The position numbers and the translations under genes are program-made. Shown here piece by piece: positions 60,092-60,215 of a stretch of 60,215 bases of DNA. Source of the DNA: Lactiplantibacillus songbeiensis (GTDB lineage: Bacteria; Bacillota; Bacilli; Lactobacillales; Lactobacillaceae). Location of the stretch: positions 1-60,215 of the forward strand of contig NZ_BJDL01000027.1 in assembly GCF_005405125.1 (NCBI RefSeq), written 5' to 3'. Position 1 is the stretch's first letter, and every line of letters starts with the position of its first letter. The notes under the pieces were generated by a model. The model was not told the origin of the DNA. It was given only the letters and a program-made list of their open reading frames with translations, and searched no databases.

Positions 60092-60215
60092 CGCTTGGTG
60101 CTAGTTGAAATTGTCGCCTGCCGGTTGGTTCCTAAAACGCTGGAACGCCATGGGCCATTTTGAAGCCAAAGGGCGGTCTTCAAAATTGGCCTTGGCCTAA
60201 GTCCGAGCAGACCAC
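60092..60215 (+). repeat. Element A copy 18, cut by the window end
   Basis: Starts CGCTTGGTGCTAGTT and runs through the first strand and two hairpins of a left arm (GGTTCCTAAAACGCTGG, GAAGCCAAAGGGCGGTC) to the window edge. Confidence 0.95.

Overview
The window looks like chromosomal DNA of a lactic acid bacterium of the Lactiplantibacillus (Lactobacillus plantarum) group. Supporting signs are strong AGGAGG-type ribosome binding sites, T-box control of amino acid genes, a short HisG with HisZ, an LPQTN sortase motif, an NADH peroxidase with Cys42 and the overall gene content. The species call is inference from protein style and synteny memory; no search was run. No rRNA, tRNA, CRISPR array, prophage or transposase gene was seen.

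Layout. 1-870: a repeat element abutting a truncated HigB-like toxin and its XRE antitoxin. 1130-1701 (-): small membrane or secreted ORFs. 2132-4141 (-): a PTS EIICBA with cre-like and NagR-like sites. 4862-5169 (-): a promoter and T-box with no gene behind it. 5248-6147 (-): DegV. 6375-10356 (-): a Met T-box operon metA-metY-hom. 10759-13894 (+): promoter, 20-codon leader peptide, attenuator and a TrpXYZ-like ABC transporter. 14053-17149: NADH peroxidase, a hydroxyacid dehydrogenase and TerC. 17743-25607 (-): a complete T-box-controlled his operon hisZGDBHAFIEC, with hisK just upstream. 27099-29498 (-): a PgaC/PgaD/deacetylase exopolysaccharide operon. 30253-34013: VanZ/RDD protein, CorA, DUF1801 protein and asd. 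34575-38728: TMEM175 protein and a large MMPL protein. Two hicAB modules (38820-39408 and 48736-49337) flank an OYE, a GNAT enzyme, an LtaS-type sulfatase and a ferredoxin-NADP reductase. 49483-53399: a PrsW-like protease and a large LPXTG surface protein. 53851-60012: PPK2, nitroreductase, nucleoside hydrolase, HAD phosphatase, LacI and RpiR regulators.

The most striking content is between the genes. At least 18 copies or fragments of one ~394-bp element (called A here) sit at gene boundaries. Intact copies have 15-bp terminal inverted repeats and, in the best cases, 9-11-bp target duplications, so they look like a miniature non-autonomous transposon. Each has two inverted, diverged arms, and each arm folds as an outer stem with three hairpins. 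Stems change compensatorily between copies while loop motifs stay fixed. Four ~123-bp elements (B) have one arm of related design and share the apical loop CGGTGATTTTCCG with A. This points to selection on RNA or single-stranded DNA structure, and it is the best candidate here for something undescribed.

Functionally the window joins amino acid supply (Met, His, Thr/Lys branch via asd and hom, probable Trp uptake), each with an attenuation-type leader where visible, to cell-envelope functions and stress/redox enzymes.
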